DNA from: Pseudomonas capeferrum
GTDB taxonomy: Bacteria; Pseudomonadota; Gammaproteobacteria; Pseudomonadales; Pseudomonadaceae
NCBI RefSeq assembly: GCF_013523055.1
Contig: NZ_JAAMQM010000027.1
Coordinates: 1-64,000, forward strand
Reading direction: 5' to 3'
Length of the DNA: 64,000 nucleotides
The first letter of the stretch is position 1; each line of letters starts with the position of its first letter. Made by a program: the position numbers and the translations under genes. The notes below the pieces were generated by a model, which saw only the letters and a program-made list of their open reading frames with translations, searched no databases and was not told the DNA's origin. Of the stretch, positions 51,839-61,719 are shown one piece after another.

Positions 51839-53380
51839 ATGACGAGCACGCCTAAACCCTTGGTCCTGATCATCCTGGATGGTTTCGGTCATAGCGAAAG
51901 CCCCGAATACAACGCCATCTACTCGGCCAATACCCCTGTCTACGACCGCTTGCGCGCCAGTCGCCCGCACGGGCTCATTTCCGGCTCGGGGATGGATGTC
52001 GGCCTGCCGGACGGGCAGATGGGCAACTCCGAGGTCGGTCACATGAACCTCGGCGCGGGCCGCGTGGTGTACCAGGACTTCACGCGTGTCACCAAGGCCA
52101 TCCGCGATGGCGACTTCTTCCACAACCCGGTACTCACCGACGCCGTGGACAAGGCCGTGGGCGCTGGCAAGGCCGTGCATATCCTCGGCCTGCTCTCCGA
52201 CGGCGGCGTGCACAGCCACCAGGACCACCTCGTCGCCATGGCTAAACTGGCGGCGCAACGTGGCGCGGAAAAGATCTACCTGCACGCTTTCCTCGATGGC
52301 CGCGACACACCCCCGCGCAGCGCGCAGTCGTCGCTCGAGCTGCTCGACGGCACGTTCGCCAAGCTGGGCAAGGGCCGTATCGCCAGCATCATCGGGCGCT
52401 ACTTCGCCATGGACCGTGACAACCGCTGGGATCGCGTCAGCGCCGCGTACAACCTGATCGTCGACAGCACCGCCGAGTACTGCGCCGAATCCGCCGTGGC
52501 CGGCCTGCAAGCCGCCTACGCACGCGACGAGAGCGACGAGTTCGTCAAGGCCACCCGCATCGGTGAGGCGGTCAAGGTCGAGGACGGTGACGCGGTGATC
52601 TTCATGAACTTCCGCGCCGACCGTGCCCGCGAACTGTCGCGGGTGTTCGTCGAGCCCGATTTCGCTGAATTTCCGCGCGCGCGCCTGCCGAAGCTGGCGG
52701 CCTACATCGGCCTCACCCGGTACTCGGCCAAGATTGCCGCACCGGCGGCCTTCGGCCCCGCCAGCCTGGACAACGTTCTGGGCGAGTACCTGGCGAAAAA
52801 CGGCAAGACTCAGTTGCGGATCGCCGAGACCGAGAAGTACGCCCATGTCACCTTCTTCTTCTCGGGCGGACGCGAGGAGCCCTTCGAGGGCGAGGAGCGC
52901 ATTCTCATCCCGTCGCCGAAGGTCGCTACCTACGACATGCAGCCGGAGATGAACGCACCCGAAGTGACCGATCGCATCGTCGAAGCCATCGAGCAGCAGC
53001 GCTACGATGTGATCATCGTCAATTACGCCAACGGCGACATGGTCGGCCATACCGGGGTATTCGAAGCGGCGGTGAAAGCGGTCGAAGCACTGGACCACTG
53101 TGTCGGTCGCATCGTCGATGCGTTGGAAAAGGTTGGCGGCGAGGCGCTCATCACCGCTGACCATGGCAACGTCGAACAGATGGAAGACGAGTGCACGGGG
53201 CAGGCCCATACCGCCCACACCACCGAGCCGGTTCCGTTCATCTATGTCGGCAAGCGCGACCTGCGCGTGCGCGAAGGCGGCGTCCTCGCGGACGTGGCGC
53301 CGACCATGCTGAAGTTGCTGGGCCTGGAGAAGCCGGCTGAAATGACGGGGACTTCGATCCTGGTCGACAACCCGGCATAA
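51839..53380 (+). CDS. gpmI: 2,3-bisphosphoglycerate-independent phosphoglycerate mutase
   Basis: Converts 3- to 2-phosphoglycerate without 2,3-BPG, using two metal ions. The protein is 513 residues. The phosphoserine motif GQMGNSEVGHMNLGAG is near residue 62, and the metal site is in GDMVGHTGVFEA and ADHGNVEQM (near 441). The start at 51839 (MTSTPKPLVLIILDGFGHSE) with GAGTGG upstream; a GTG start nine bases earlier exists. Divergent from the yibN unit. Ends at a strong terminator. Confidence 0.98.
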   Translation: MTSTPKPLVLIILDGFGHSESPEYNAIYSANTPVYDRLRASRPHGLISGSGMDVGLPDGQMGNSEVGHMNLGAGRVVYQDFTRVTKAIRDGDFFHNPVLTDAVDKAVGAGKAVHILGLLSDGGVHSHQDHLVAMAKLAAQRGAEKIYLHAFLDGRDTPPRSAQSSLELLDGTFAKLGKGRIASIIGRYFAMDRDNRWDRVSAAYNLIVDSTAEYCAESAVAGLQAAYARDESDEFVKATRIGEAVKVEDGDAVIFMNFRADRARELSRVFVEPDFAEFPRARLPKLAAYIGLTRYSAKIAAPAAFGPASLDNVLGEYLAKNGKTQLRIAETEKYAHVTFFFSGGREEPFEGEERILIPSPKVATYDMQPEMNAPEVTDRIVEAIEQQRYDVIIVNYANGDMVGHTGVFEAAVKAVEALDHCVGRIVDALEKVGGEALITADHGNVEQMEDECTGQAHTAHTTEPVPFIYVGKRDLRVREGGVLADVAPTMLKLLGLEKPAEMTGTSILVDNPA

Positions 53381-53406
53381 CCCTGCAAAGGTCTCGCCGA
53401 TCGGAC

Positions 53407-53443
53407 AAACGCCTCGCCGCAGATGCCGCGAGGCGTTTTTTTT
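53407..53443 (+). terminator. Terminator of gpmI
   Basis: An 11-bp perfect stem (aaacgcctcgc at 53407-53417 with gcgaggcgttt at 53428-53438) and an uninterrupted run of eight T's to 53443. A textbook rho-independent terminator, 27 bases past the gpmI stop. Confidence 0.97.
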
Positions 53444-53494
53444 GCACGCCATGGCGGGCATACTAGGCTGTCTCCAATCCTGGTACGTCCCTCC

Positions 53495-54778
53495 ATGCTT
53501 CGCGTCCTGATCCCTCTCGCCATGACCTGCCTGCTCAGCCCGGCCTTCGCCGACGAGCGCGCGCAGACTCAGCAACAACTGAACGCCACGCGCCAGGACA
53601 TCTCCGAGCTCAAGAAGATGCTGGACAAGCTGCAGGAGGAAAAGTCCGGCGTACAGAAAGAGCTCAAGACCACCGAGACCGACATCGGTACGCTCGAGAA
53701 GCAGGTGGAGGCGCTGGAGCAAGAGCTAAAAAAGACCGAGGGCGAGCTGGAGCGCCTTGATACCGAGAAAAAAAAACTCCAGAGCGCCCGCGTTGAACAA
53801 CAGCGACTGATCGCCATCCAGGCCCGTTCGGCCTACCAGAACGGTCGCCAGGAATACTTGAAGCTGTTGCTCAACCAGCAGAACCCCGAAAAGTTCGCTC
53901 GTTCGCTGACCTATTACGATTACCTTGGCAAGGCGCGCCTGGAACAGTTGCGAGCCTTCAACGAGACCCTGCGCCAGCTGGCCAGTGTCGAGCAGGATAT
54001 CGCCCGCCAGCAGGCCCAGTTGCTGGCCCAGCGCGGCAACCTGGACAGCCGCCGCCAGGAGCTCGAGGCCGTGCGCAACGAGCGACGACAGGTGCTGGCC
54101 AAGCTGAACAGCGACATGAAGGCCCGCGACAGCAAGCTTCAGGCACGCCAACAGGACCAGGCCGAGCTGACCCGCGTGCTCAAGACCATCGAGGAAACCC
54201 TGGCCCGCCAGGCCCGCGAGGCCGAAGAAGCGCGCAAGCAGGCCTTGCTGGCGCAGCAGGAGGCCGAGAGGCAGCGTCAACGCGAGGCGCTTGCCAGCCG
54301 TCAGGACGACGCACCGAAGAAGCCGCGACCCACGCTCGGCCCGGTCGTCAGCAGTGGTGAAACCTTCGGCGGCGCTTTTTCTGCCGCCCGGGGAAAACTT
54401 CCATGGCCGGTCAATGGTCGATTGGTGGCACGCTTTGGCGATGCACGCGGCGATGATGTCCGGGCGAAGTGGGATGGCGTGATGATCGGCGCCGCGTCAG
54501 GTAGCCAGGTTCGTGCCATACATGGCGGACGAGTGGTGTTCGCCGACTGGTTGCGTGGTTCCGGACTTCTGGTCATCCTCGACCATGGCAACGGTTACCT
54601 GAGCCTGTACGGCCATAACCAGAGCCTGCTCAAGAATGCCGGCGACGTCGTCAAGGCCGGCGAGGCCATTTCCACCGTTGGCGACAGCGGTGGCCAGAGC
54701 AGCGCAGGTTTGTATTTTGGCATTCGCCAGCAGGGTCGCCCCAGCGACCCGGCGCAATGGTGCCGCGCCCAGGGATAA
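53495..54778 (+). CDS. envC: Murein hydrolase activator EnvC
   Basis: Periplasmic activator of cell-division amidases, 427 residues. It has a signal peptide (PLAMTCLLSPAFA), a long coiled coil (about residues 25-270, heptads rich in Gln/Glu/Lys/Leu) and a C-terminal LytM/M23 domain from about 300. The zinc-ligand motifs are degenerate (RAKWDGVM in place of H-x-x-x-D, and GLYFGIR in place of LHFEIR), as in EnvC-type activators that lack hydrolase activity. Start at 53495 (MLRVLIPLAM). Confidence 0.94.
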   Translation: MLRVLIPLAMTCLLSPAFADERAQTQQQLNATRQDISELKKMLDKLQEEKSGVQKELKTTETDIGTLEKQVEALEQELKKTEGELERLDTEKKKLQSARVEQQRLIAIQARSAYQNGRQEYLKLLLNQQNPEKFARSLTYYDYLGKARLEQLRAFNETLRQLASVEQDIARQQAQLLAQRGNLDSRRQELEAVRNERRQVLAKLNSDMKARDSKLQARQQDQAELTRVLKTIEETLARQAREAEEARKQALLAQQEAERQRQREALASRQDDAPKKPRPTLGPVVSSGETFGGAFSAARGKLPWPVNGRLVARFGDARGDDVRAKWDGVMIGAASGSQVRAIHGGRVVFADWLRGSGLLVILDHGNGYLSLYGHNQSLLKNAGDVVKAGEAISTVGDSGGQSSAGLYFGIRQQGRPSDPAQWCRAQG

Positions 54779-54859
54779 GGGTTTTCACTCTCGACGGCGT
54801 GGCACATGGCTGCACCGATGCTCCCAGCGAGCGCTATCAGTATCAGGAGTTGGTTCGAC

Positions 54860-56179
54860 ATGCTGCAATCGCCTCGCCTCACCCCGCTGGCCCTGACCTT
54901 CGCATTGGTCATCGGCACGCCGCTGGCCCACGCGGCCGAGCCGGCCTCCTCGGCCGCGGTGCCCGCTACCACGGTGACGGCCAAAGCGCCCCTGCCGCTG
55001 GACGAGCTGCGCACCTTCGCCGAGGTCATGGACCGGATCAAGGCTGCCTATGTCGAACCCGTCGACGACAAGACCCTGCTGGAAAACGCCATCAAGGGCA
55101 TGCTCAGCAACCTTGATCCACACTCGGCCTACCTTGGCCCCGAGGACTTCCAGGAACTGCAGGAAAGCACCAGCGGTGAATTCGGTGGCCTGGGCATCGA
55201 GGTCGGGATGGACGACGGCTTCGTCAAGGTCGTCTCGCCCATCGACGACACGCCCGCTTCCCGCGCCGGTATCGAGGCCGGCGACCTGATCGTCAAGATC
55301 AACGGTCAGCCGACCCGCGGCCAGAGCATGAGCGAAGCCGTGGAGAAGATGCGTGGCAAGATCGGCGAGAAGATTACCCTGACCCTGATCCGCGACGGGG
55401 GCACGCCGTTCGACGTGAATCTTGCGCGCGCCGTTATCCAGGTCAAGAGCGTCAAGAGCCAGCTCCTGGAGAACGACTACGGCTATATCCGCATCACCCA
55501 GTTCCAGGTCAAGACCGGCGAAGAGGTCGGCAAGGCCTTGGCCAAGCTGCGCAAGGACAACGGCAAGAAGCTGCGCGGCGTGATCCTGGACCTGCGCAAC
55601 AACCCGGGTGGCGTTCTGCAGTCGGCGGTGGAAGTGGCCGACCACTTCCTGACCAAGGGCCTGATCGTCTATACCAAGGGCCGAATCGCCAACTCCGAAC
55701 TGCGCTTCTCCGCCGATGCGGTCGATGCCAGCGAAGGCGTGCCACTGGTGGCACTGATCAACGGCGGCAGCGCCTCGGCATCGGAGATCGTCGCCGGTGC
55801 GCTGCAGGACCAGAAACGCGCCGTGCTTATGGGTACCGACAGCTTCGGCAAGGGTTCGGTGCAGACCGTGCTGCCGCTCAACAACGACCGTGCGCTGAAG
55901 CTCACCACGGCGTTGTACTTCACTCCCAACGGCCGCTCCATCCAGGCTCAGGGCATAGTGCCGGACATCGAGGTTCGCCCCGCCAAGCTGACGGCCGAGG
56001 CAGACACCGAGAACTTCAAGGAAGCCGACCTGCAGGGCCACCTGGGCAATGGCAATGGCGGCGCCGATCGCCCTTCCGGCAAGGCAGGCACACGCAAGGA
56101 TCGTCCGCAGGACGATGACTTCCAGCTGAGCCAGGCGCTGAGCCTGCTCAAGGGTCTGAGCATCACCCAGAACAAATGA
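54860..56179 (+). CDS. ctpA: Carboxy-terminal processing protease CtpA
   Basis: Periplasmic S41 serine protease that trims proteins such as cell-wall hydrolases. The protein is 439 residues: signal peptide (LALTFALVIGTPLAHA), a PDZ domain (about 100-185, GLGIEVGMDDGFVKVVSPI), and the catalytic Ser/Lys dyad: NGGSASASEIV (Ser near 308) and GTDSFGKGSVQ (Lys near 333). The C-terminal tail after 390 is disordered. Start at 54860 (MLQSPRLTPLALT) with AGGAG upstream; a longer frame to 54806 exists. Confidence 0.95.
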   Translation: MLQSPRLTPLALTFALVIGTPLAHAAEPASSAAVPATTVTAKAPLPLDELRTFAEVMDRIKAAYVEPVDDKTLLENAIKGMLSNLDPHSAYLGPEDFQELQESTSGEFGGLGIEVGMDDGFVKVVSPIDDTPASRAGIEAGDLIVKINGQPTRGQSMSEAVEKMRGKIGEKITLTLIRDGGTPFDVNLARAVIQVKSVKSQLLENDYGYIRITQFQVKTGEEVGKALAKLRKDNGKKLRGVILDLRNNPGGVLQSAVEVADHFLTKGLIVYTKGRIANSELRFSADAVDASEGVPLVALINGGSASASEIVAGALQDQKRAVLMGTDSFGKGSVQTVLPLNNDRALKLTTALYFTPNGRSIQAQGIVPDIEVRPAKLTAEADTENFKEADLQGHLGNGNGGADRPSGKAGTRKDRPQDDDFQLSQALSLLKGLSITQNK

Positions 56180-57006
56180 TGCCGCGCATGCCGTACCTGC
56201 TGCTCGCGCTGTTCTGCGTATGCTGTGGTGTCGCCGATGCGGCGCCGCGTCAGCCTGCCCAGGCCTACATGACGTTGATCATCGACGACCTGGGCCAGAA
56301 CGTCGAACGTGACCAAAGGGTCCTGGCCCTGCCAGGGCCTGTCACCCTGGCCATAATGCCCGATACCCCCCACGCCACCGAATTCGCCCGCCAAGGGCAC
56401 AAGGCCGGCAAGACCGTCATTCTGCACATGCCCATGGACCCGGCCACCGGTCCCTACGCCTGGCATCCTGGCACGCCGTTACCCGAGCTGTCCCGGCGCC
56501 TGGACACGGCCCTGGCCAAGGTGCCTTACGCCGCTGGTCTCAATAACCACATGGGCAGCCGCATGACCGCTCAGCGCGAACCGATGGCTTGGCTGATGAA
56601 TGAGTTGCAGCGCCGCGATCTCGTCTTCGTCGACAGTCGCACCAGCGCGGCCACGGTCGCTGCGGCCGAGGCCCAGGCGATTGGCCTGGCCCAGGTCTCA
56701 CGGGATGTATTCCTTGATGATGTGCGAACCACCGAGGCCATCGCCGGACAATTGCGCCTGGGTATCGAAATGGCGCGCCAGAATGGCTCGGCGGTATTGA
56801 TCGGCCATCCTTATCCACAGACCCTGGAAGTGCTGGAAAGAGAAATGCCCCGGCTCGCCAGCCAGGGCATCAAGGTGATCGACCTTCTTCAGATGATCGC
56901 GGAGCGAAGCAACCAGGCCACGCCCGCCCATGGCAGACAGGGCCGTTATGCCAATCGCCAGGATCGTCAGTCGAAAGGAATCACGCCATCCACCTGGGAA
57001 AGATGA
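56176..57006 (+). CDS. Divergent polysaccharide deacetylase (YibQ/DUF610-type)
   Basis: A 276-residue secreted protein: signal peptide (YLLLALFCVCCGVADAA), then a divergent NodB-like fold with MTLIIDDLGQN near residue 32, LHMPMDP near 82, and LNNHMGSRMTAQ near 121. Family knowledge: YibQ-type proteins stand next to envC and ctpA in many γ-proteobacteria; activity is not shown. Starts in the ctpA stop (ATGA overlap). Its last 40 bases overlap the toxin-like gene tail to tail. Confidence 0.9.
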   Translation: MMPRMPYLLLALFCVCCGVADAAPRQPAQAYMTLIIDDLGQNVERDQRVLALPGPVTLAIMPDTPHATEFARQGHKAGKTVILHMPMDPATGPYAWHPGTPLPELSRRLDTALAKVPYAAGLNNHMGSRMTAQREPMAWLMNELQRRDLVFVDSRTSAATVAAAEAQAIGLAQVSRDVFLDDVRTTEAIAGQLRLGIEMARQNGSAVLIGHPYPQTLEVLEREMPRLASQGIKVIDLLQMIAERSNQATPAHGRQGRYANRQDRQSKGITPSTWER

Positions 57007-60000
57007 AGATTGCCGCGATAGATCGCCAGCAGATCCTTGCCAGTCGCCGCTGCACGCATCTGCGCCTCACGCCCCAAATTGCGTTGCGACCAAAGCTTGA
57101 GATGACCCTTGCTGAACCCGCGGGCAGGTGTGCTTTCGCTGGCGTAATGGAAGTGCGCCTCCCACAAGCCCGCGGCTGGGCCCGCGCCCTTTGGTACTCG
57201 CTCGATCGCATAGACATCCAGGTAGTCGCTGGTCGAGAGTTTCTTGCGCAGGATCGTGCGCCTGATGGTCACCTCACCCTCCCCAAGCAGAAACCGCAGG
57301 CTTTCGGCCGTAGGATGACTGGTGACGAAGTACAGGTTGGTCAGCAGGTCTCGCCGCGCGTTACGCAAACGTTCGATGCTGCCGTCCAGATCATCGACAA
57401 GCTCGTCACCGGGCGCCGCCCGCGTCAGCGTCGTCTTGGCTTCCTGGAGCTTTTCCACATGTCCGTCGATTACCGAAGACAGGCCGATCGGTTCGTCACT
57501 GGCGCTGTAGAGCCTGGCCAGCTTGATGATCGACTCGACCTGACCGATCATGGTGGTAGCGCGCGTCCTGACTGCGCTGGAAGATTGCTCGGCTACCTCG
57601 TGAACCTCCGCGGCAACGTCGTCCTCGACCCACTCCGCACCTTTCTTGTGAAAGGTCTTCAACACGCTGTTCGTACGTCTGTCGCGCTGCTGGACCACTG
57701 CTATACCGTCAACCTCGACCTCCTCAGCCACGACGCTTCGCCCACGCTGCGTTTTCACCACACGTCGCTTGCCGCTTCGCGCGGAGTAGAGGACAGGTCG
57801 TGATAGCCGCGGCTCCTGTAGCTCCTGTTCGCGCAGATTCATGGCCAGATCCTTTTCGGCCGCGGCCTTCAGGCTTTCCAAGGTCTCCACGTAGCGCTTG
57901 AGCTTATCCTGACGGATGGCCAGGCCACCCAGGACCTTCAGGTACCCCGCAAGTACCGAAGCCTCTTCGTAAGCCTCCAGCACGCCGCTCAGAACGTCGA
58001 TCTGCTCTTTCAGCGACAGGTTGCTACTTGCAAGATCTCCATGAGCCTCACCGGCGCTTTTCAATGAGTCGCCACTCAGGTAATCGTAGAACTCCTGAAG
58101 TGTCTTCTCATCGGCTCCAGCGGTGCGATCGAGGCACAGCTCGGCGAGATCCACGAGCAGGCGAAACTCCAGGTCGATGGCCGACGTTTGACGGCCCTTG
58201 ATGAGCGGGAGCAGGTAATCGTCCTTCTTGATCCTGGCGGTGCCCTCAAAATTGGTGAAGTGAAGCGAATCGTCCCTATAGGTCGATTCCAGCAACTGGT
58301 CGAAAGAACGAGACAGGTCGATGAGGTCCAACTCCCGTTCGACCACCACTTCCAGTGCATCCACGAATGCCTTGTAGTGGGAGCGCTCTTGCTCGCTTTC
58401 GGGACGAATCATTACCGCGCCCGCCAGCTTTTCCGCCTCATCATTGTTGATCAGGTTCGCCATTTCGTTGTAGTACGATTCGCAGGTTTCAAGAAGCTGC
58501 TGGCGGGTGGCACTGCGTTGGTTGGTGATGGTTTGCGCCATAGCGGGGTCGCTGATCCTGATGTCCGCTATCTTCGACAGCACCTGGTCATGCTCAAAAC
58601 CCTTGTCGATCAGCGCTCGCATATCCTTGACGACGCGCTGATGGATTCTTGCTCGCAGCGCCTCGCTCAACTTGAGTACGGCATCATCGGACTCATCCGG
58701 AACAGGATTGGCTTCCAGTTTCTTGATTGCCTCGTCCTTTTCCGTCAACAGAATTCGATGCTGCTCGAACCAGGTACTCAATTCATTGAATTCCCTGGTG
58801 ATTCTTTCTTCCTGGTCCTTCAGCGCCGTGAATTGCTGCATGTTCTGCTCGCGCATGGCTCTGACGCGGCTCTTGGGCATGCCGCCGGCCAGGCGAAGCT
58901 GGGAATCGATACGCCAGGCCCCTTTGTCCAATGTCAGCCATGGGCCGGGTTGACCCTCCTTGTCGACGATCCGTACGCCCTGCGCCGTCACCTCTGCCGG
59001 ATAGGTGTCGCCGCCCAGTGTCACATAGTGTCGATTCTCGACCAGAACCGTCCCCTTGCCAGGGCCTGAGCCCATGCGCTCCTGACCATCCAGCACCCTG
59101 TCGACGCGCATGGCCAGCAGCGCCTTGCGCCGTTCGGGAGGCAGGACGTTGAAGCCTTGCGCTGCGCGCCAGGAAAAGTCCAGCCGGGCGCCAAACGATC
59201 CATCCAGCGCCGCGGGCAGGTAGACCTTGCCCTGCTCGGGCTGCACGGCATGAATGCCAGCGTCTGCGCCCGGCCTGGCCGCGGGTCCTTCGAATACAGC
59301 GGCATCGGGCAGTTGCAGATATTCAGGCGAAGCGATGTGGGGCAGGCGTGCATGCATGATGGCCATGCCCAGGTTGAGGATCAGATCGACCACCGCAGCC
59401 GATCGCTCGAATTCGTTACCCTGCTTGATCGCCGAGAGATCGTTGTCGATTCCGTTCAACGCCTGCACCAGCCAGGCCACCGCGGCAACGGGGCCTCGCA
59501 GCTGCAAGGTGACCAAGTCGAACAGCAACCAGGCCCCCTGAACCAGGATTGTCCAACGGCTCTGGGCATTGGAGACCGATTGGCGGCTGGCCAATTCGAC
59601 CAACAGATCACGATTGGCCATGTACAGCTTGGTATCCACATCAATGCGCCAGAACTGCGCCGCGAAGCTCGGTGGTTCTACCCCCTCGGGAAACAAGGTC
59701 GTATCGAGGATCGGATGCATCAGGTGCGGCTCGGAGAAGCCACCATGGTCATAGACGGAGCGGGCTTGCGAGGGCAGCCAGTCGACGATGCTCCGCTGCA
59801 GCGATTGATCTTCGCGTATTCTCGCCATCAGCGCCTGGAGGCTGGAAAACTCCATCACCGGCGCCGAAGCATAGAGCGGTCGATACAACATCACACAGGA
59901 GGGTTCCGCGCTGAACAGGACATACATGCCCAGTACCTGGTCATGGTTCATGGTTTGCGGTTCGCGCCTGAAGGCCAATGGCATCAGCATGATTGCCGGC

Positions 60001-61646
60001 TGTCGAGGATCGATATCACCACGGCAATAATTGACCACGCATTGCAGGCCTGCTTCGCTCACCGTGCCGGCGAGCCTTGCCGAGAGTGCGGCGAACAGCA
60101 GGGAGCATCGCCACTCACGGGCGAACAGCTGAATCCGCTGCGATCGCCTGAGAGGTTCATCCAGCTTCTGGGCCACGTAGGTGGGATAACTGCCGCCAAT
60201 ATCGACCTGCTGGATCAGAGACGTTACGTAGTCCACATTCATCCAATCCATGATCAGTTGCTCGTTGCGATGGGTGATGCCGGTTACATTCGCACCTTGC
60301 AGGGAACTGAGATTGCCAATAGCAAACTGGGTAAGGCTCATGGTTCTTGTCTCCACCACGCCACCCCCTGCTCCGGCGCCAGCCCCACCGGGAATCCCCC
60401 TCGCAACGGAGAGCGTGAGGATCAGGTCGTCGGAGAAATAGTTGGCATCGTCCGGGTGATCGTCGAGCATCTGCTCGCGCAAGCGTTGACTGGCATAGCT
60501 GTGCAAGTCCAGCACGCCATCGAGCGCGGCTTTTCCCTTGGACTCGGCTTGAGCCAGTGCCAGGTCGAAAAGCCCGCATTGGTAGGCGAAGCTGTCGGCA
60601 CCCCGGGCAGCTTGCACGCCGGGTGGCTGGCGCACGTTATCGTCGACATCGACTGCGTAGCCTTCGATGAACCACCTGGCCGGATCGCTCAGAGAATGCA
60701 AGGCACGCTCCATCGTTTCGACGTTGGTCAGTTGCAGTCGGCGCAAACGGCGCCCCGAGTCGAGCATCAGGTCGAACAGGACAGCGACCTGTTGGGCAAA
60801 CACATCGCCTTCAAGCTCATGGCGGTCCCAGCTCATCGCGTCGAACCGATAACGCTCGGCCAGCTCGTCGCGTAACGAGGTCGCAAAGACGCTGAGGGAA
60901 TCGAACGCCTTGATCACGCCGGAGGCAGACAACCAGAGGAACGTCTGGCGCTCGTCCCACTCGGCGTGGACCAGGAGTTCAGGCAGCGTTTCGATAAAGG
61001 GTTGGCCGTGCGTCTCCAACCGGGCCTGCACCATGAACACGCTGGGCCGCGCGGCGCCGCCCCTGAGCAGCCCATGGACACTGGCCAGCTGTTGATCATC
61101 GAGACCTTGCAACGGGAGATTGTGCAACAGCGCCGACTTGAGGGTCTGTTGCAACCAGCGGTCGCGGCTGACGCCTACGTTGGAGGGCGAGGCCCAGTAT
61201 TCGACCTGCGCCTGAGCAAAGTAATCGGTCAGCAAAAGCACGAGGTCATTGAATGCTTCGGTCAGCATGTGGAGCTTGATCGCATCGCCATCGGCGGTCG
61301 AACCGGCGTCCTCGATCGCGTAGAAGCGATGCGGAGGTGTCAGGCTCAAGTAATGGTCAAGCCCATCCACATCCGCGAAGTCCAGGGGTATGCCATCGAG
61401 CATCGATTGCAGCACGACCTGCACCAATGGCAATGGCTTCCAAGCTCCCGACATCGGCACCATGAGGTACAGGGGCTCCGCCGAGCGCATCTCTGGCCTT
61501 GCGCTCGCTATCAGCGGTCGATGTTCGATCAGCACTTGCATGATCTCTCGCCCCGCGACCTGTCGCAGGGTTGGTCGACCAGCAAATTGTGCGGCTACGG
61601 CTTGCTTGTAGTCGAGAGGTCGGGGGATGGTTGCTCGCTGCGACAT
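56967..61646 (-). CDS. Very large toxin-like protein (probable DUF6543 / dermonecrotic-toxin-like)
   Basis: A 1559-residue open frame with AGGAAG 7 bases before the ATG at 61646. No signal peptide is seen. Layout: an N-terminal region (1-420), a Gly-rich linker (GGAGAGAGGG, near 420), a segment with VDIGGSYPTYVAQKL and LFAREWRCSLLFAALSARL (near 485-530) that I recognise from the DUF6543 family, a hydrophobic pair near 690-770 (WTILVQGAWLLFDLV), a coiled coil near 930-980, and a C-terminal block (1290-1525) with RRVVKTQRGRSVVAEEVEV, LWEAHFHYAS and GFSKGHLKLWSQ. These resemble large Pseudomonas dermonecrotic-toxin-like proteins. No catalytic motif is certain. GC is lower in places: 58 of 120 bases (48%) at 58681-58800. 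It may be a secreted or contact-dependent toxin. Confidence 0.75.
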   Translation of the reverse strand: MSQRATIPRPLDYKQAVAAQFAGRPTLRQVAGREIMQVLIEHRPLIASARPEMRSAEPLYLMVPMSGAWKPLPLVQVVLQSMLDGIPLDFADVDGLDHYLSLTPPHRFYAIEDAGSTADGDAIKLHMLTEAFNDLVLLLTDYFAQAQVEYWASPSNVGVSRDRWLQQTLKSALLHNLPLQGLDDQQLASVHGLLRGGAARPSVFMVQARLETHGQPFIETLPELLVHAEWDERQTFLWLSASGVIKAFDSLSVFATSLRDELAERYRFDAMSWDRHELEGDVFAQQVAVLFDLMLDSGRRLRRLQLTNVETMERALHSLSDPARWFIEGYAVDVDDNVRQPPGVQAARGADSFAYQCGLFDLALAQAESKGKAALDGVLDLHSYASQRLREQMLDDHPDDANYFSDDLILTLSVARGIPGGAGAGAGGGVVETRTMSLTQFAIGNLSSLQGANVTGITHRNEQLIMDWMNVDYVTSLIQQVDIGGSYPTYVAQKLDEPLRRSQRIQLFAREWRCSLLFAALSARLAGTVSEAGLQCVVNYCRGDIDPRQPAIMLMPLAFRREPQTMNHDQVLGMYVLFSAEPSCVMLYRPLYASAPVMEFSSLQALMARIREDQSLQRSIVDWLPSQARSVYDHGGFSEPHLMHPILDTTLFPEGVEPPSFAAQFWRIDVDTKLYMANRDLLVELASRQSVSNAQSRWTILVQGAWLLFDLVTLQLRGPVAAVAWLVQALNGIDNDLSAIKQGNEFERSAAVVDLILNLGMAIMHARLPHIASPEYLQLPDAAVFEGPAARPGADAGIHAVQPEQGKVYLPAALDGSFGARLDFSWRAAQGFNVLPPERRKALLAMRVDRVLDGQERMGSGPGKGTVLVENRHYVTLGGDTYPAEVTAQGVRIVDKEGQPGPWLTLDKGAWRIDSQLRLAGGMPKSRVRAMREQNMQQFTALKDQEERITREFNELSTWFEQHRILLTEKDEAIKKLEANPVPDESDDAVLKLSEALRARIHQRVVKDMRALIDKGFEHDQVLSKIADIRISDPAMAQTITNQRSATRQQLLETCESYYNEMANLINNDEAEKLAGAVMIRPESEQERSHYKAFVDALEVVVERELDLIDLSRSFDQLLESTYRDDSLHFTNFEGTARIKKDDYLLPLIKGRQTSAIDLEFRLLVDLAELCLDRTAGADEKTLQEFYDYLSGDSLKSAGEAHGDLASSNLSLKEQIDVLSGVLEAYEEASVLAGYLKVLGGLAIRQDKLKRYVETLESLKAAAEKDLAMNLREQELQEPRLSRPVLYSARSGKRRVVKTQRGRSVVAEEVEVDGIAVVQQRDRRTNSVLKTFHKKGAEWVEDDVAAEVHEVAEQSSSAVRTRATTMIGQVESIIKLARLYSASDEPIGLSSVIDGHVEKLQEAKTTLTRAAPGDELVDDLDGSIERLRNARRDLLTNLYFVTSHPTAESLRFLLGEGEVTIRRTILRKKLSTSDYLDVYAIERVPKGAGPAAGLWEAHFHYASESTPARGFSKGHLKLWSQRNLGREAQMRAAATGKDLLAIYRGNLHLSQVDGVIPFD

Positions 61647-61719
61647 GACGGTGCTTCCTGTTGAGGGGATGCCGCCACTTAACGAGACTCGAAGACTGTG
61701 CTGGCACTACATAATGCTT

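Noticed and set aside
59157..60875. 572-codon plus-strand frame opposite the toxin-like gene
   Set aside because: It is antisense to a convincing minus-strand gene and shows no recognisable domain. I considered an antisense protein, but the shadow reading is simpler.
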